Source: Tannerella sp. (GTDB lineage Bacteria; Bacteroidota; Bacteroidia; Bacteroidales; Tannerellaceae). From it: a stretch of 64,000 nt of DNA. Below the pieces are notes generated by a model, which was given only the letters and a program-made list of their open reading frames with translations, had not been told where the DNA came from and did no database searches. Positions within the stretch are counted from its first letter, which is position 1. Each line of letters opens with the position of its first letter. The translations under genes were made by a program, and so were the position numbers. Below, piece by piece: positions 46,436-56,149 of this stretch. Where the stretch lies: contig JAITVY010000098.1 of NCBI GenBank assembly GCA_031285565.1, forward strand, positions 1 to 64,000, read 5' to 3'.

Positions 46436-47515
46436 TCAGAACTGATTAAGAGTTTCTATAACTTTCAATATATTATCCTGCATATGTCCAAAAGAAATAG
46501 GTAAACTAAGAGTTGTACGGTGGATCTCTTCCGAAATCGGATAGTCACCATCAAAAATGCCTTGCATAGCTTTTTGTTTATGAGGAGGGATCGGATAGTG
46601 AATATCTGTCTTGACACCATTTTTCAACAAATACTCACGAAGTTTATCTCTTTCCGGATGACGTATATTAAATATATGAAAAACATCATCACATTCAAGC
46701 GACCTGAATGGCAATATAAAATCACTTTTCAGACCTTCGAAATACAAATCTGCTAATTTCTTTTTATGTGCATTTATTTCATCTAAATATTTCAGTTTTA
46801 TAGATAAAAAGCCTGCTTGTATTTCATCCAGACGAGAATTAAATCCGACATAATCATTCTGATATTTTATTTTGGAGCCATAATTCCGGAGAGCTTTAAA
46901 CTTTTCAGCCAAAGAATCATCATCAACCGTGATAGCCCCGGCATCCCCCAATGCACCCAGATTTTTAGTCGGATAAAAAGAAAAAGCGCCAATGCCAAAA
47001 GATCCTACTTTCTTGCTTTTATATAGTGCGCCGTGTGCCTGTGCACAATCTTCAACCAAAAGCAAATCATATTTACGGATTATGTTCATTATAGGATCCA
47101 TATCACAAGATTTCCCATATAAATGTACGAGCATAATTGCTTTCGTCTGTGACGTAATTTTCTCTTCAATCAATGAAGGATCAATATTATATGTACGAAT
47201 ATCAGGTTCCACCAATACCGGTTTTAATCCACATTGTAATATTGATAAAATAGTTGCAATATAAGTATTGGAAGGAACAATTACTTCACTTCCCGGAGGA
47301 AAATCCGCCTGCCTCAACGACAGCATTAATCCATCCAAACCGGAAGCAACCCCAATACAATGCCGTACACTACAATAATCAGCAAATTTATCTTCAAAGA
47401 CCTTTACCTGATCTCCTAAAATGTACCACCCTTTTTCCAAAAAACGGGCAAACCAAATTTTATATTCATCTTCAAATCTTTTGTTTGAAGATGCTAAACT
47501 TTCATACTCAATCAT
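46436..47515 (-). CDS. DegT/DnrJ/EryC1-family sugar aminotransferase (FdtB/QdtB-like)
   Basis: A 359-residue PLP enzyme. It opens [20 protein letters not shown], has [16 protein letters not shown], the PLP-Asp segment [11 protein letters not shown] near residue 156, and the Schiff-base Lys in [16 protein letters not shown] near residue 180. With the QdtA/FdtA-type isomerase next to it, it likely makes a dTDP-3-amino-3,6-dideoxyhexose (Fuc3N or Qui3N). The start at 47515 overlaps the isomerase stop by 8 nt; a longer form from 47545 is possible. The usual N-acetyltransferase partner and RmlAB are not in the window. Confidence 0.85.
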   Translation of the reverse strand: MIEYESLASSNKRFEDEYKIWFARFLEKGWYILGDQVKVFEDKFADYCSVRHCIGVASGLDGLMLSLRQADFPPGSEVIVPSNTYIATILSILQCGLKPVLVEPDIRTYNIDPSLIEEKITSQTKAIMLVHLYGKSCDMDPIMNIIRKYDLLLVEDCAQAHGALYKSKKVGSFGIGAFSFYPTKNLGALGDAGAITVDDDSLAEKFKALRNYGSKIKYQNDYVGFNSRLDEIQAGFLSIKLKYLDEINAHKKKLADLYFEGLKSDFILPFRSLECDDVFHIFNIRHPERDKLREYLLKNGVKTDIHYPIPPHKQKAMQGIFDGDYPISEEIHRTTLSLPISFGHMQDNILKVIETLNQF

Positions 47516-47882
47516 AAGGCTCGTAGATATAATCTGCTGGGTCAAAAGACTCAGAAGCTAAAACCATCAAAATAGCATCCTTACTAAAATGATGCATTGT
47601 ATGCCAATCATTCGGTTCAAGAATTAAACATTTGTGAGGTACATCTAACATAAATTCTTCTTTTAAAACTCCTGTATTATTCGAAATAATGCAGCTACCC
47701 TGAATACAAACCGCAACTTGTCTCGTTTTATGATGCCTGTGTCCACCTCGCACAGAATCATCAACACCATAAATATAAAATATCCTCTTTATATCGAAGG
47801 GAATAACTTTTTCGATAACAGTTAAATTTCCCCGTTCATCCGTATATGTTTTTAAATCAATTATCCGGGCCATTCTGTTCAT
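47508..47882 (-). CDS. dTDP-4-keto-6-deoxyhexose 3,4-ketoisomerase (FdtA/QdtA-like cupin)
   Basis: A 124-residue cupin of the WxcM/FdtA type: [41 protein letters not shown] with its HRHH metal or catalytic His cluster near residues 47-50, and [15 protein letters not shown]. It would move the keto group of dTDP-4-keto-6-deoxyglucose from C4 to C3 before the aminotransferase acts. Whether the product is Fuc3N or Qui3N cannot be told. It overlaps the upstream glycosyltransferase end by 26 nt, and the aminotransferase start by 8 nt. Confidence 0.85.
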   Translation of the reverse strand: MNRMARIIDLKTYTDERGNLTVIEKVIPFDIKRIFYIYGVDDSVRGGHRHHKTRQVAVCIQGSCIISNNTGVLKEEFMLDVPHKCLILEPNDWHTMHHFSKDAILMVLASESFDPADYIYEPYD

Positions 47883-48846
47883 GTAACAATTTTATATAAT
47901 ACAATTCTTTAAATCCTCTGCGTAAAAAAACTTCCAATAAATATTTTATCTTTTTAAAACCGGAAAGGTAAACTTCGGAATTTTTAATCTGTGGGAATTG
48001 ATTTCTTATTCGCTGAATCTCTTTCATATAAGGATTAAAAAGTAAACGGATCACACTGCTCTTTCTCTTATAATAGGGTCTGGGAGAGAAATAAAACGGA
48101 GAAACAAATGTAAACGAGTGAAAATGGGTAAAAATCACCTTAAACCTGTTTCCTGTTGCGATCTCCGTACCGACTACAAATTCTTTTTCCCCAACAAAAG
48201 TATATTGCTGCATATTCCATGGAGCAACGCCGGCTCCCAAATTCTCACAAACGTATACACCGTCAAATCTTTCAGGCCAATCATCGAGATATTTCTGATC
48301 ACCAAAACGGTTCTCCTCAAAACGGTTATAGCACCATTCTATGCAGACATTCCGCCACCAGTTTAAAACCTTTAATCCTTTTTCGTTATTCTTAAATGTA
48401 ACAAACTGTACACAATATATTCCTGTTTTATTGCTCTGGTCATATTTCTTTGTATAATGGTGCGGAGTAATTAGAACAGAGTTATCACTCATTTCATTAA
48501 TCAATATCTCTGGAGTTGAGAAAAAGTATAAATCTGAATCCAAATATGTACAGCTATCAACATCATACCGTTTTAAAATATATAAAATCGTCGAAGAAGT
48601 ACAAGTCCAGCAATATTCTCCTCTTGTACGTGTCGGTTTAACTTCCAATAATTCCGGATCCTCAAATTCATATAGCGATATGGCAGTCAAATGTTCGAGG
48701 TTCATCTCTTTCAATATGTAATAGCATTTATCATCAAATGCAAAAACGTATAAATGAAAATCTTTACAATAATGCACTAAAGAATTGTACATTGCCAATC
48801 CTCTTGAAAGATATCCAGAATCAAATAAAGTACAAAAATTCAGCAT
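47857..48846 (-). CDS. GT8-like nucleotide-diphosphosugar transferase
   Basis: A 329-residue protein with a GT-A fold: NFCTLFDSGYLSRGLAMYNSL at the N-terminus, CTYLDSDLYFF (DxD) near residue 100, and a C-terminal FTHFHSFTFVSPFYFS segment. It resembles glycosyltransferases of the GT8-like hypothetical group in Bacteroidetes glycan loci. Its start ATG shares a base with the stop of the previous methyltransferase (TAATG), a sign of coupled translation. Sugar and acceptor are unknown. Confidence 0.7.
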   Translation of the reverse strand: MLNFCTLFDSGYLSRGLAMYNSLVHYCKDFHLYVFAFDDKCYYILKEMNLEHLTAISLYEFEDPELLEVKPTRTRGEYCWTCTSSTILYILKRYDVDSCTYLDSDLYFFSTPEILINEMSDNSVLITPHHYTKKYDQSNKTGIYCVQFVTFKNNEKGLKVLNWWRNVCIEWCYNRFEENRFGDQKYLDDWPERFDGVYVCENLGAGVAPWNMQQYTFVGEKEFVVGTEIATGNRFKVIFTHFHSFTFVSPFYFSPRPYYKRKSSVIRLLFNPYMKEIQRIRNQFPQIKNSEVYLSGFKKIKYLLEVFLRRGFKELYYIKLLHEQNGPDN

Positions 48847-49667
48847 TACTTTTTAAGTTTAAAAACAAATCCTTTATATTTTGCCGGTATATTAGTAATA
48901 TCAAGACTGTCAAAATCAAACATCAGATCATAACCCTTTTCTGATAAAAAATTCAATAATACACTTTCGCTGAAAAACCAACAAGGATATAAGGCGTCAT
49001 AGATCTTTGGATGAACTTTTTGCGTTGTTAATCGCATTTTATCATTGAATGTAAATCCCGTACGATCAATGATAATATACTGAAACCGCTTCTCAATAAC
49101 CTCTTTTAAAACAACGTATGGCTCCTCCAAATATTGAAGAACACTGGAAAATAGTATTCCCTGAATCTTTTTGTTTGAAGATTCAATACATTTATCCATT
49201 GTATAATAAAATTTCAGATTCTCATTTTCAAAAGAATGTTTACCTTCTTCTACAAAATTAGGTTGTTCAACGATATTCCAACTAACAGAAAGCAAGCTGT
49301 CTAAAAAATGTTTATTTTGAAAATAAGTACTTCCTAAAGAGCCTCCGAAATCAATTATATGCAATTCGCCTTTGTTTTGTGCCGCAATCCATAATAATGC
49401 AGATAATATCTCCCATGCATATTCTATTTTATCAAAAACAACTGAATCTCGTTCATAAACAACTTCGCCATTTTTTACTTTTAATAAAGCAGCCTTTACT
49501 TTCTCTAATATATTATCAGCATCATACCCTATTGACTCTTGTTCTGCTTCTTGCCAAGACTTATAATCGCCTTGCCATCCCCACTTTTTCAATGAGACAA
49601 ATAGTTTATCCGGCAATAGTTGTATAACCCTTTGCTTCATTTCTTTCCGATCAACTTTTTTAACCAA
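48846..49667 (-). CDS. TIGR04325-type methyltransferase
   Basis: A 273-residue protein of the family named for Leptospira LIC12133, found in surface-polysaccharide loci. It has HIIDFGGSLGSTYFQNKHF (SAM-binding-like glycine loop) near residue 100 and IQGILFSSVLQYLEEPYVVLKEV later, as in class I methyltransferases. It probably methylates a sugar of the glycan. It overlaps the preceding glycosyltransferase by 31 nt and is coupled to the next gene. Confidence 0.78.
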   Translation of the reverse strand: MVKKVDRKEMKQRVIQLLPDKLFVSLKKWGWQGDYKSWQEAEQESIGYDADNILEKVKAALLKVKNGEVVYERDSVVFDKIEYAWEILSALLWIAAQNKGELHIIDFGGSLGSTYFQNKHFLDSLLSVSWNIVEQPNFVEEGKHSFENENLKFYYTMDKCIESSNKKIQGILFSSVLQYLEEPYVVLKEVIEKRFQYIIIDRTGFTFNDKMRLTTQKVHPKIYDALYPCWFFSESVLLNFLSEKGYDLMFDFDSLDITNIPAKYKGFVFKLKK

Positions 49668-50539
49668 GATTTTATTTTTCTGTTTAACAATGTATATCGA
49701 AAATAATAAACAAAAGCCTTACGTGCTTTTAGATTTTCTTTCGTATCAATCTTCTCTACTAATATAGGAGTTTCTGACAATTCAACTACAAATTCATCAC
49801 TTACATCACAATTTGTGCCACTACCATCACTTCCATTATGAAATATAAGCGAACGGCTTGGATAAAGTGTCAATTTATTTTTCAAGAATGCCGACGCATA
49901 CCAACGAATAGCCCATGAACCGACATTTCCTCTTGCCTGGTTTTCCAACATTGTTGTGTAAGGATAGGATCCAGAAAAGTCAAATTCTTTCTCTAAATAC
50001 CTATTTTTTAGTTCAGCTAATAAACTATTACTATCTTTGACAAACAAATCCCATCCTCTTTTCCATGTACCCCATCCTAAACAATCAGCACCACGGATAA
50101 AAAAAGATTCAGGTAATTTCTGTTTTAACGGATAAACATAACCATGAACGGAGATAACATCATCTTCATTTTCATAGATATTCATAGCTTCATTCATATA
50201 CTTCAAAAAATATGGCGATGTTAACAGATCATCTTCTAATACAATAATACTTCCGTATTCGTTAACAATACGGGTAACACCATCGATAATGTTATTTGCC
50301 AGTCCAAAATTTTCTGTTCTTTCTATTATAGTGACTGATTTAAAACCTGTGATATTTTTCAAGTAACACCGTGTTTCATTTACTCCGGCAGTTGCTTCTT
50401 CGTTTTTCGCAGCGTCAGAATAAATAATCAAATCACTATCTTTTGCATACTCATTTTTTAATAATGCTTCTATCGTTAATTGAGTATGCAACGGACGATT
50501 ATATGTAAAAACAACAATAGGAGCTAATTTCATCAACAT
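49637..50539 (-). CDS. Family 2-type glycosyltransferase
   Basis: A 300-residue GT-A enzyme: PIVVFTYNRPLHTQLTIEALL, GSIIVLEDDLLTSPYFLKYMNEA with the DxD-like EDD near residue 99, and FIRGADCLGWGTWKRGW. It resembles the GNT-I-like sugar transferases of Bacteroidetes loci. It starts 2 nt after the dehydrogenase stop; either of two Met codons (50539 or 50533) may be used. Donor and acceptor are unknown. Confidence 0.82.
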   Translation of the reverse strand: MLMKLAPIVVFTYNRPLHTQLTIEALLKNEYAKDSDLIIYSDAAKNEEATAGVNETRCYLKNITGFKSVTIIERTENFGLANNIIDGVTRIVNEYGSIIVLEDDLLTSPYFLKYMNEAMNIYENEDDVISVHGYVYPLKQKLPESFFIRGADCLGWGTWKRGWDLFVKDSNSLLAELKNRYLEKEFDFSGSYPYTTMLENQARGNVGSWAIRWYASAFLKNKLTLYPSRSLIFHNGSDGSGTNCDVSDEFVVELSETPILVEKIDTKENLKARKAFVYYFRYTLLNRKIKSWLKKLIGKK

Positions 50540-50540
50540 A

Positions 50541-51821
50541 TTATAGCCTTCCGTCAGCTAGTGATTTTTCTAAGAAACCTTTGACATCAAAAAGAATAAT
50601 TGGCAAATTCTTCACAAAAGAGAAATCTATTTCCTTAAACTCATCATGAGCTACTGTTAAAATAATTCCGGAATATTCTTTTAAATCAGGCAACTTTTCT
50701 AATAGTTCAACTCCATATTCTTTCCGGACTTCATCGCGTAATGCATATGGATCATAAATATCCACAGCCACATTATAATCTAACAATTCCTGATAGACAT
50801 CTATCACCTTGGTATTCCGTATATCCGGACAATTCTCCTTAAAAGTAAAACCGAGAATCAAAACTTTACTATTGGCGATTTTTATACCTTTACGGATCAT
50901 CAGCTTCACTACTTTCGACGCAACAAATCGTCCCATTTCATCATTAACCGAACGCCCGGATAAGATCACTTGTGGATTATATCCTAAACACTGCGATTTA
51001 TGCATCAGATAATATGGATCCACACCGATACAATGACCGCCAACTAATCCCGGAAAAAATCTCAAGAAATTCCATTTGGTGGAAGCTGCCTCCAAAACCT
51101 CATTGGTATCAATTCCCATTCGGTCAAAAATTAAAGACAGTTCATTCACAAACGATATATTTACATCGCGTTGTGCATTTTCTATCGCTTTTGAAGCTTC
51201 AGCTACCTTGATACAAGACGCTTTGAACGTCCCTGCTTTAATGATCGAATTATAAAGAATCTCTACTTGATCTGCAGTTTCTTTCGACGATCCAGAAACT
51301 ACCTTTCGAATAGTTGTTAATGTATTTTTTTTATCACCCGGATTAATACGCTCCGGTGAATATCCACAAAAGAAATCCATATTATATTTCAATCCGGATT
51401 TCTCTTCCAGCACAGGAACACAGTCCTCTTCCGTACATCCCGGGTATACTGTTGATTCATAAATCACAATATCCCCTTTTTTCAAAACAGAGCCGACTGT
51501 AGACGATGCACTTAATAAAGGCCCCAAATCCGGCGTTTTAAATTTAGTAATGGGTGTCGGAACAGTAATTATATATACATTACAGGATGCAATATCTTCA
51601 ACTTTAGAGCTCAAACTCAACCCATAATCAACTGAATCAGATAATTTCAATACATATTGCAATTGTTCTTCATCAACCTCTTTAGTTTGGTCAATCCCAC
51701 TTTGTAGCTCTTCTATACGTTTTTTATTTATATCAAAACCTATTGTAGGATATTTATTACCAAACTCAACGGCGAGTGGTAAACCTACATACCCCAAACC
51801 AATTATTGCTATTCTATACAT
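50541..51821 (-). CDS. UDP-N-acetylhexosamine 6-dehydrogenase (TviB/WbpO-like)
   Basis: A 426-residue NAD-dependent enzyme. It has the Rossmann motif IAIIGLGYVGLPLAVEFG, the TviB-type GFDINKKRIEELQSGIDQTKE, the catalytic Cys in GGHCIGVDPYYLMHKSQ near residue 255, and the C-terminal LILGFTFKENCPDIRN. It oxidises UDP-GlcNAc or UDP-GalNAc at C6 to the uronic acid. It is distinct from the UDP-glucose dehydrogenase at 61.6-62.9 kb. The start at 51821 opens the Rossmann fold; 14 extra upstream residues are not typical. Confidence 0.87.
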   Translation of the reverse strand: MYRIAIIGLGYVGLPLAVEFGNKYPTIGFDINKKRIEELQSGIDQTKEVDEEQLQYVLKLSDSVDYGLSLSSKVEDIASCNVYIITVPTPITKFKTPDLGPLLSASSTVGSVLKKGDIVIYESTVYPGCTEEDCVPVLEEKSGLKYNMDFFCGYSPERINPGDKKNTLTTIRKVVSGSSKETADQVEILYNSIIKAGTFKASCIKVAEASKAIENAQRDVNISFVNELSLIFDRMGIDTNEVLEAASTKWNFLRFFPGLVGGHCIGVDPYYLMHKSQCLGYNPQVILSGRSVNDEMGRFVASKVVKLMIRKGIKIANSKVLILGFTFKENCPDIRNTKVIDVYQELLDYNVAVDIYDPYALRDEVRKEYGVELLEKLPDLKEYSGIILTVAHDEFKEIDFSFVKNLPIILFDVKGFLEKSLADGRL

Positions 51822-51987
51822 TTTTTTATATATCAATCTATTCAATAAATTGTTCTTTTCCATCCTAAAGATCCTGATCTAACAAAAATGTCTCAACTTC
51901 TCCGGTCAAAGAGACAATCAAAATACTAAAAAAAGTTGGTCATTTTCTTTTAACCAGTTTTCCTATAGCACTATTTTGCATCCCGAG

Positions 51988-52830
51988 TTATCCCTCCAAA
52001 AAAACAATTTGCCCATTCATACTAATATTTATATAGCCCTCAGGCATAATCACAATCTTATTTTCATTATTTGATAGCCAGGCCCCCCACCAACTAAAAG
52101 TACTATTGGCAATAATAAAATTTGAACATAAACTCATTAACTTCAATTCATATAATTCATCTTCAAAGTTTTCAATAAAACAAAAGTTATATTTTGAAGT
52201 ATCATTATTTTTTTTGCACCATTCAATATCATCCGAAAAAATGTAAAAATCTGGAGACACTGTATTATTACAAAAGTATTTAATAGCTTCTTGATAATAA
52301 TCCAAAGATAATAAAAAATTATATTCTATTCTTCTAAAATGAATTGCAACACTATTAGCAGAAGCCTCTATTTTTTCTTTATAAAAAGAAAAATCAGGGC
52401 GAGATTCTACATAAAAAGCCAAATCATTTAATAATTCATTTCTTATATCTTTAAAATTTAGGGATTGCCAATAGCCTTGAAAATAAATAACCGATTTTGA
52501 AAAACCAGAAAAAAAGTCCATTGGAATTTGAACTAATGCATTAGATAAATCTTCTTCAAACAAAACGACATTTGGAAAAATAATCTTTTTCAGTACATTT
52601 TTCTTATTTACTAATGGGAATAAAGTATAATAAATCGCCACAGTCTCAATTGAGATATTAAACCTATTTAATTTATATTTCCTATGATATCCATCATTAG
52701 TAAAACCTGTTCTTTTCTCCAAAAAAACAGGTATATGATATCTCAGTGATAACAATTTTGCGAACGCATAAATAAAAAGCTGGTTACCAATGCCTCCCCA
52801 TACTCTAACTATAGCGACCTTATTTTTCAT
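51988..52830 (-). CDS. Alpha-1,2-fucosyltransferase-like (GT11)
   Basis: A 280-residue enzyme with the GT11 motifs: VRVWGGIGNQLFIYAFAKLLS near the N-terminus, VAIHFRRIEY (HxRR-type donor-binding segment) near residue 163, and SNFIIANSTFSWWGAWLS near 240. It would transfer L-fucose from GDP-fucose to the growing glycan. No GDP-fucose genes are in the window. It overlaps the previous glycosyltransferase by 11 nt. About 165 nt of AT-rich DNA separates it from the dehydrogenase. Confidence 0.82.
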   Translation of the reverse strand: MKNKVAIVRVWGGIGNQLFIYAFAKLLSLRYHIPVFLEKRTGFTNDGYHRKYKLNRFNISIETVAIYYTLFPLVNKKNVLKKIIFPNVVLFEEDLSNALVQIPMDFFSGFSKSVIYFQGYWQSLNFKDIRNELLNDLAFYVESRPDFSFYKEKIEASANSVAIHFRRIEYNFLLSLDYYQEAIKYFCNNTVSPDFYIFSDDIEWCKKNNDTSKYNFCFIENFEDELYELKLMSLCSNFIIANSTFSWWGAWLSNNENKIVIMPEGYINISMNGQIVFLEG

Positions 52831-53887
52831 TTAAAAAAAATTTACAAAATGGAAGCAAGCGTTTTACATATCTTTTTAACGCCATTAATTTCTCACTAAA
52901 ATAAACTTTCATATATAAAATGAATGATTCTGATTTAGCCGAGTTAAGAATATCTACGCAAATACTATCCTGTATATTTTTATTTTCATATTTAGAAAAA
53001 AAGTCAGTCAGATATTCTGCTCTCTTTTTGTAAGTATGTTTATTTATAGCTTCTACATATCCCTGCTCTGCAATTTTTTTTACTTCATTTTCATGGTTCA
53101 AATAATATCTTATTTTACTTATCATATCTGATAAATCTATGCACTCAACAAGGTGTTTATTATTTATAAAAGGATTATCTTCAGACAGTTTTTCTGATAA
53201 TAGAAAACCTCTGCATCCTAGTACTTCAAAAAGACGCGTTTCCGTATCAAGAAATTCTTCCGAATGAATATTCAAGATAATTCTAGACCGATTAACCATT
53301 TTAACCATATCTTCACCATATACACCATTTACTATATAAAGAGAACAATGTTTCTTTATTTCATTAAGCCATTTCTTTCTTCGGTTTAGCATATTACCTA
53401 TGAATAAAACATCGATATCTTTTTCAATATTTTCCATAGGATAATGTATTTCGGGATCAAAACCGTTCAATAAAACACTAATTTGCTCCTCTTTTAACCA
53501 ATTATTAGCAATAACAGCCTTTTTACAAGCCTGTGTATGGACAAAAACATGATCAAACAATTTACTTTGCAAAAGTCTATCCTGATCCCTGTTTCTTGAA
53601 ACTAATTCAGAAGCCCAAAAGAACTTTGGTCTATTAATTGCTTTTAGTATTTTTATAGGGAAAAAGTCTCCCCTTTGAAGTAAGAAATAATCAAATGGCT
53701 CTACCGTTTTTATCTGATTTACAATACCTTTTCGATATTTTCTGTAATCTATACAAATTGTCTTATTTCCTCCATCAATAAATCCCTTATTTACAAAATG
53801 TTCTGCACCCCATCCTTTATTATATTCGTGGACTGCTATGTATAATATTTTCTTATGAAGTGTTAGTTCTTTTTCCATTTTTTCCAA
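52820..53887 (-). CDS. CgeB/DUF3880-type glycosyltransferase
   Basis: A 355-residue GT-B enzyme. It has HVFVHTQACKKAVIANNW, ISVLLNGFDPEIHYP, IDVLFIGNMLNRRKKWL and the C-terminal SRIILNIHSEEFLDTETRLFEVLGCRGFLLSE, matching the CgeB-type family 1-like transferases. It overlaps the preceding transferase by 25 nt; starts at 53887 or 53878 are both possible. Substrates are unknown. Confidence 0.75.
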   Translation of the reverse strand: MEKMEKELTLHKKILYIAVHEYNKGWGAEHFVNKGFIDGGNKTICIDYRKYRKGIVNQIKTVEPFDYFLLQRGDFFPIKILKAINRPKFFWASELVSRNRDQDRLLQSKLFDHVFVHTQACKKAVIANNWLKEEQISVLLNGFDPEIHYPMENIEKDIDVLFIGNMLNRRKKWLNEIKKHCSLYIVNGVYGEDMVKMVNRSRIILNIHSEEFLDTETRLFEVLGCRGFLLSEKLSEDNPFINNKHLVECIDLSDMISKIRYYLNHENEVKKIAEQGYVEAINKHTYKKRAEYLTDFFSKYENKNIQDSICVDILNSAKSESFILYMKVYFSEKLMALKRYVKRLLPFCKFFLNEK

Positions 53888-55065
53888 TAATAAAAAGCAT
53901 AAGGTATTATATTGTATTTCCCATTATTGTTTTTTTCATATTTAAGTATCATATTCTTTAGACTTTTATCTATCGGCCTGGCTTTTACATTTTCAAAAAT
54001 AGAACATATTTCCTGATACCTTTCTTTCCAATTATACTTTTCTTCTGCTGATATCCTTGCTTGCTTTTGGTAAACTTTGAGTTTATTCCTGTTTTCAACA
54101 TAAAACCGCATATTATCCTCAAGTGATTTCTGAGATAGTTTGCACTGAGGCCAGAAATAACCATCACTTCGCGAATATAGATATTCAATATCTGTTAATC
54201 GACCATTTTCTGCATTATTAATAAACTCATTCATGGGTTCATTATTACTTACAATACATGGCAATCCACAAGATAAAGCTTCGACCACGGACAAACCTAA
54301 ACCATCTAATATAGATGGATATACATAAACATCTCCCAATGAATATAGCCCAGGTGCAGCCACGGTCTTATTTATTATTGAAATATCAGGATTATTTTCC
54401 GCTATGCTACATATATTTTTGTTTAAATAATCATCTAACTTTTCCTGAGTATGAATTATTAATTTACTATTTTCAGCACAAACACTATTGAATGCCTGTA
54501 TAACAGAACCGGTTCCTTTTCTAGTAGGGTTCATACCTGCAGAGTGAAAAAAAACAAGATCTTCTTTCTCTTCTTTCTCCTCATAATTGAACAACTCAAT
54601 ATCAGTACCCCATCTAATATAATATGATTGAGGAATGTCTTTAAATAAGCTATAGTGCCTTTTCGTATTGCAAATAACAAAATCGTAGGCATGAAAGAAA
54701 GGTACTGTTATTTCGGTATAATAATCAACATAAGTCCCAGCGATTATACCCATCTCTTTGCACCATAAAACCGGTTCCCACCAGTTTTGTTCATTAAATA
54801 GAATAATTTCAATATTTTGCTTATTTATCCAACGTATAAAATCATTTTTGTCAATACTGGTGGCCCCGTAAAAATATTTCTTTGATCTTTTACCCCACGT
54901 TATATTATCTTTATTCCATACCTTATCTTTTTTAGCATAAGCCTCACCCCCTCTTGCATATACAAAAATATGATTATTTTTATTTGATTTCAGCGCGTCG
55001 ACATACTGTCTTGATACATAGGCAGCCCCTCTTTCAAACCATGTACTTACAATACCGATATTCAT
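53863..55065 (-). CDS. Family 4 (GT-B) glycosyltransferase
   Basis: A 400-residue GT-B enzyme: GIVSTWFERGAAYVSRQYV at the N-terminus, the hinge LVFFHSAGMNPTRKGTGSVIQAF, and the donor-binding DVYVYPSILDGLGLSVVEALSCGLPCIVSN near residues 255-283 with the family's Glu. Donor and acceptor are unknown. About 195 nt of AT-rich DNA without an obvious gene lies upstream, before the methyltransferase gene. Confidence 0.85.
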   Translation of the reverse strand: MNIGIVSTWFERGAAYVSRQYVDALKSNKNNHIFVYARGGEAYAKKDKVWNKDNITWGKRSKKYFYGATSIDKNDFIRWINKQNIEIILFNEQNWWEPVLWCKEMGIIAGTYVDYYTEITVPFFHAYDFVICNTKRHYSLFKDIPQSYYIRWGTDIELFNYEEKEEKEDLVFFHSAGMNPTRKGTGSVIQAFNSVCAENSKLIIHTQEKLDDYLNKNICSIAENNPDISIINKTVAAPGLYSLGDVYVYPSILDGLGLSVVEALSCGLPCIVSNNEPMNEFINNAENGRLTDIEYLYSRSDGYFWPQCKLSQKSLEDNMRFYVENRNKLKVYQKQARISAEEKYNWKERYQEICSIFENVKARPIDKSLKNMILKYEKNNNGKYNIIPYAFYYWKKWKKN

Positions 55066-55260
55066 ATTATTTTTATTTTGTATATAAAAATGCTCCCAGA
55101 AAAAGAATCACATTTCAAATCTTTTTCATCAGAATATATCTACATTTTTTATTCAGATGGTATGATTTTCTATCAAGAAGTTATTCAAAACAATCAAACT
55201 ATCTAATCCACCTACGAATTAGCAACTTTTCATTTTTCTTTAGAATAACTTTCACAAATA

Positions 55261-55971
55261 TCACGATTCTTTTTCGACTATTATTCTAAAACAATATAAT
55301 TTTAATTCATCTGAAAAGACGGCATTCTCAGGCAATTTTGTTTCAAATTTACCCAAAAATTTAAACTTATTTTGTTTCAAAATCTCTTCCATATAATCTA
55401 AATTTATTCTTGGAAAATCAAATGTCATAATCAATTTGCCTCCAGGCTTTAACACCCTGCCAAATTCCTTGATTGACTCTAATATCATTTTTTTCCCAAT
55501 GTCAGATATTGCAGTCCAAATTCCACGACCATTAAATTTCAATCCACCAATAGAATTTCTAAAATCAGGCAAATGCTCTAAAACGGATATACAAAACACT
55601 TTATCAAAAAAATTATTACTATATGGCAGCGAGTTTATTGAACAACATTGATTATGTATTTTATTTTGCAATTTGCATAAAACATCTAATTTGTCTTTAA
55701 ATTCTTCTGGACATGGTTCTATTTTTTGCAAATCTTTAACTACATCCGGATCTATATCAAATGCATGAACTTCCTTGCATTTATCTACACAGAAATATTT
55801 AAACGGATGAAATACTCCGCTTGCAGCATCAAGAATAACATCATTGGATTCAACAAAATTCTTACACCATTCATACTCGTAGAATCTACTCCACCAACTT
55901 TTACTTAATTCATAAACAAAAAAACTTGAATGAGGATCCTCAAGAGTAAAAAAACGTGAGTCAGAAATCAT
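55261..55971 (-). CDS. Class I SAM-dependent methyltransferase
   Basis: A 236-residue protein with the SAM fold: DVILDAASGVFHPFKYFCV (motif I), EVHAFDIDPDVVKDLQ (acidic ribose-binding residue), FFDKVFCISVLEHLPDF and GRVLKPGGKLIMTFDFPRIN. It likely methylates a glycan sugar or a small precursor. On the minus strand TTACTTTG, one mismatch from the -7 consensus, lies upstream in the 178-nt gap before the flippase, so a secondary promoter is possible. Confidence 0.8.
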   Translation of the reverse strand: MISDSRFFTLEDPHSSFFVYELSKSWWSRFYEYEWCKNFVESNDVILDAASGVFHPFKYFCVDKCKEVHAFDIDPDVVKDLQKIEPCPEEFKDKLDVLCKLQNKIHNQCCSINSLPYSNNFFDKVFCISVLEHLPDFRNSIGGLKFNGRGIWTAISDIGKKMILESIKEFGRVLKPGGKLIMTFDFPRINLDYMEEILKQNKFKFLGKFETKLPENAVFSDELKLYCFRIIVEKES

Positions 55972-56149
55972 ATGTTTTATCTCCTATTTATAAAATATTA
56001 GCACTTCCGATAATTCATTTTATATCATTTTCCTAGAGTCAAGTGCATTAAAACCCCTTGAAAAAGAGTTGCAAAGTAAATTAATATTTTATTATAAACC
56101 ATATGAAAAAGATGTGAATTGAGAAAACGAATACTGCTTTATTTTCATT

